In this document: positions 5,576 to 5,739 of the stretch, piece after piece
How the letters are laid out: each line of letters starts with the position of its first letter
How positions within the stretch are numbered: the stretch's first letter is position 1
From: Methanoregula sp.
Lineage (GTDB): Archaea; Halobacteriota; Methanomicrobia; Methanomicrobiales; Methanospirillaceae
Reading direction: 5' to 3'
Assembly (NCBI GenBank): GCA_003136075.1
Contig: PNBP01000110.1
Coordinates: 10,698 to 16,436, forward strand
Length of the DNA stretch: 5,739 nt
Translations under genes and position numbers: made by a program
The notes under the pieces: model-generated
Seen by the model: the letters and a program-made list of their open reading frames with translations, nothing else
Databases searched by the model: none
Told to the model about the DNA's origin: nothing

Positions 5576-5739
5576 ATGCAGCCTGATCGGATTGAAGGTT
5601 TTCTGGAAACGGGAATAATCACTCCTGAACGAATGCGGGTGGTGGACAAAAATGCCATCGCGCTTGGTGTGACGGAGCTCCAGCTGATGGAGAGCGCAGG
5701 AAAGTCTCTTGCCGCATGTGCGATGAGGCAAAATCCGCG
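5576..5739 (+). CDS. nnr: NAD(P)H-hydrate epimerase, N-terminal fragment (3' end outside window)
   Basis: The first 54 codons of a YjeF_N-family protein are visible. The family epimerises the R form of damaged NAD(P)H hydrate so that the partner ADP/ATP-dependent dehydratase can repair it; in archaea both domains are often fused in one protein of about 450-500 residues. The segment ITPERMRVVDKNAIALGV (15-32) followed by LQLMESAG (35-42) is the diagnostic start of the epimerase domain, including the conserved Asp24 and the Met-Glu-x-Ala-Gly stretch. The ATG at 5576 leaves a lead of 19 residues before MRVVD, as is usual. No Shine-Dalgarno site precedes it, suggesting a short or leaderless transcript. 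Whether a dehydratase domain follows cannot be seen. Confidence 0.82.
   Translation, partial: MQPDRIEGFLETGIITPERMRVVDKNAIALGVTELQLMESAGKSLAACAMRQNP

Overview
The window looks like chromosomal DNA from a euryarchaeon, most plausibly a methanogen of the Methanomicrobia/Methanomicrobiales type. The domain call rests on an archaeal homodimer-type NAC protein with a C-terminal UBA domain, an archaeal PUA-domain protein with an IADYQFG motif, an archaeal TrmI and an archaeal RecJ-like DHH nuclease. TATA-like boxes just upstream of starts without Shine-Dalgarno sites fit this. The order-level call is only an impression from protein similarity.

Left part (1-2555, + strand). The window opens inside a membrane-anchored family 2 glycosyltransferase, of which only the C-terminal 172 codons are present. 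A 197-base AT-rich gap follows, carrying an oligo-T candidate terminator and a TATA-like box placed for a leaderless transcript. Next is a complete 612-residue glutamine-hydrolysing asparagine synthetase (asnB) with all key residues. The pairing with a glycosyltransferase and the low GC suggest the edge of a surface-glycan locus, where AsnB-like enzymes may serve glycan amidation or simply make asparagine.

Middle and right part (2645-5531, - strand). After a short convergent spacer comes a tight four-gene operon, transcribed in the order RecJ-like DHH nuclease, PUA-domain protein, NAC, TrmI. The genes overlap at every junction: the PUA gene starts inside the nuclease gene, the PUA reading frame runs 77-86 bases into nac, and nac and trmI share an ATGA. 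Three of the four products act on RNA or translation (RNA binding, nascent-chain binding, tRNA m1A methylation). The promoter-proximal gene encodes a single-strand nuclease of the GAN/RecJ type.

Right edge (5576-5739, + strand). Divergent from the operon, the first 54 codons of an NAD(P)H-hydrate epimerase (nnr/YjeF N-terminal domain) begin. The 44-base divergent spacer must hold both promoters.

No tRNA, rRNA, CRISPR array, insertion sequence or other mobile element was seen. I did not find a clearly new biological system. The points most worth checking are the out-of-frame PUA/nac overlap with an A7 run at the nac start codon, the divergent catalytic motif of TrmI, and the make-up of the four-gene operon.
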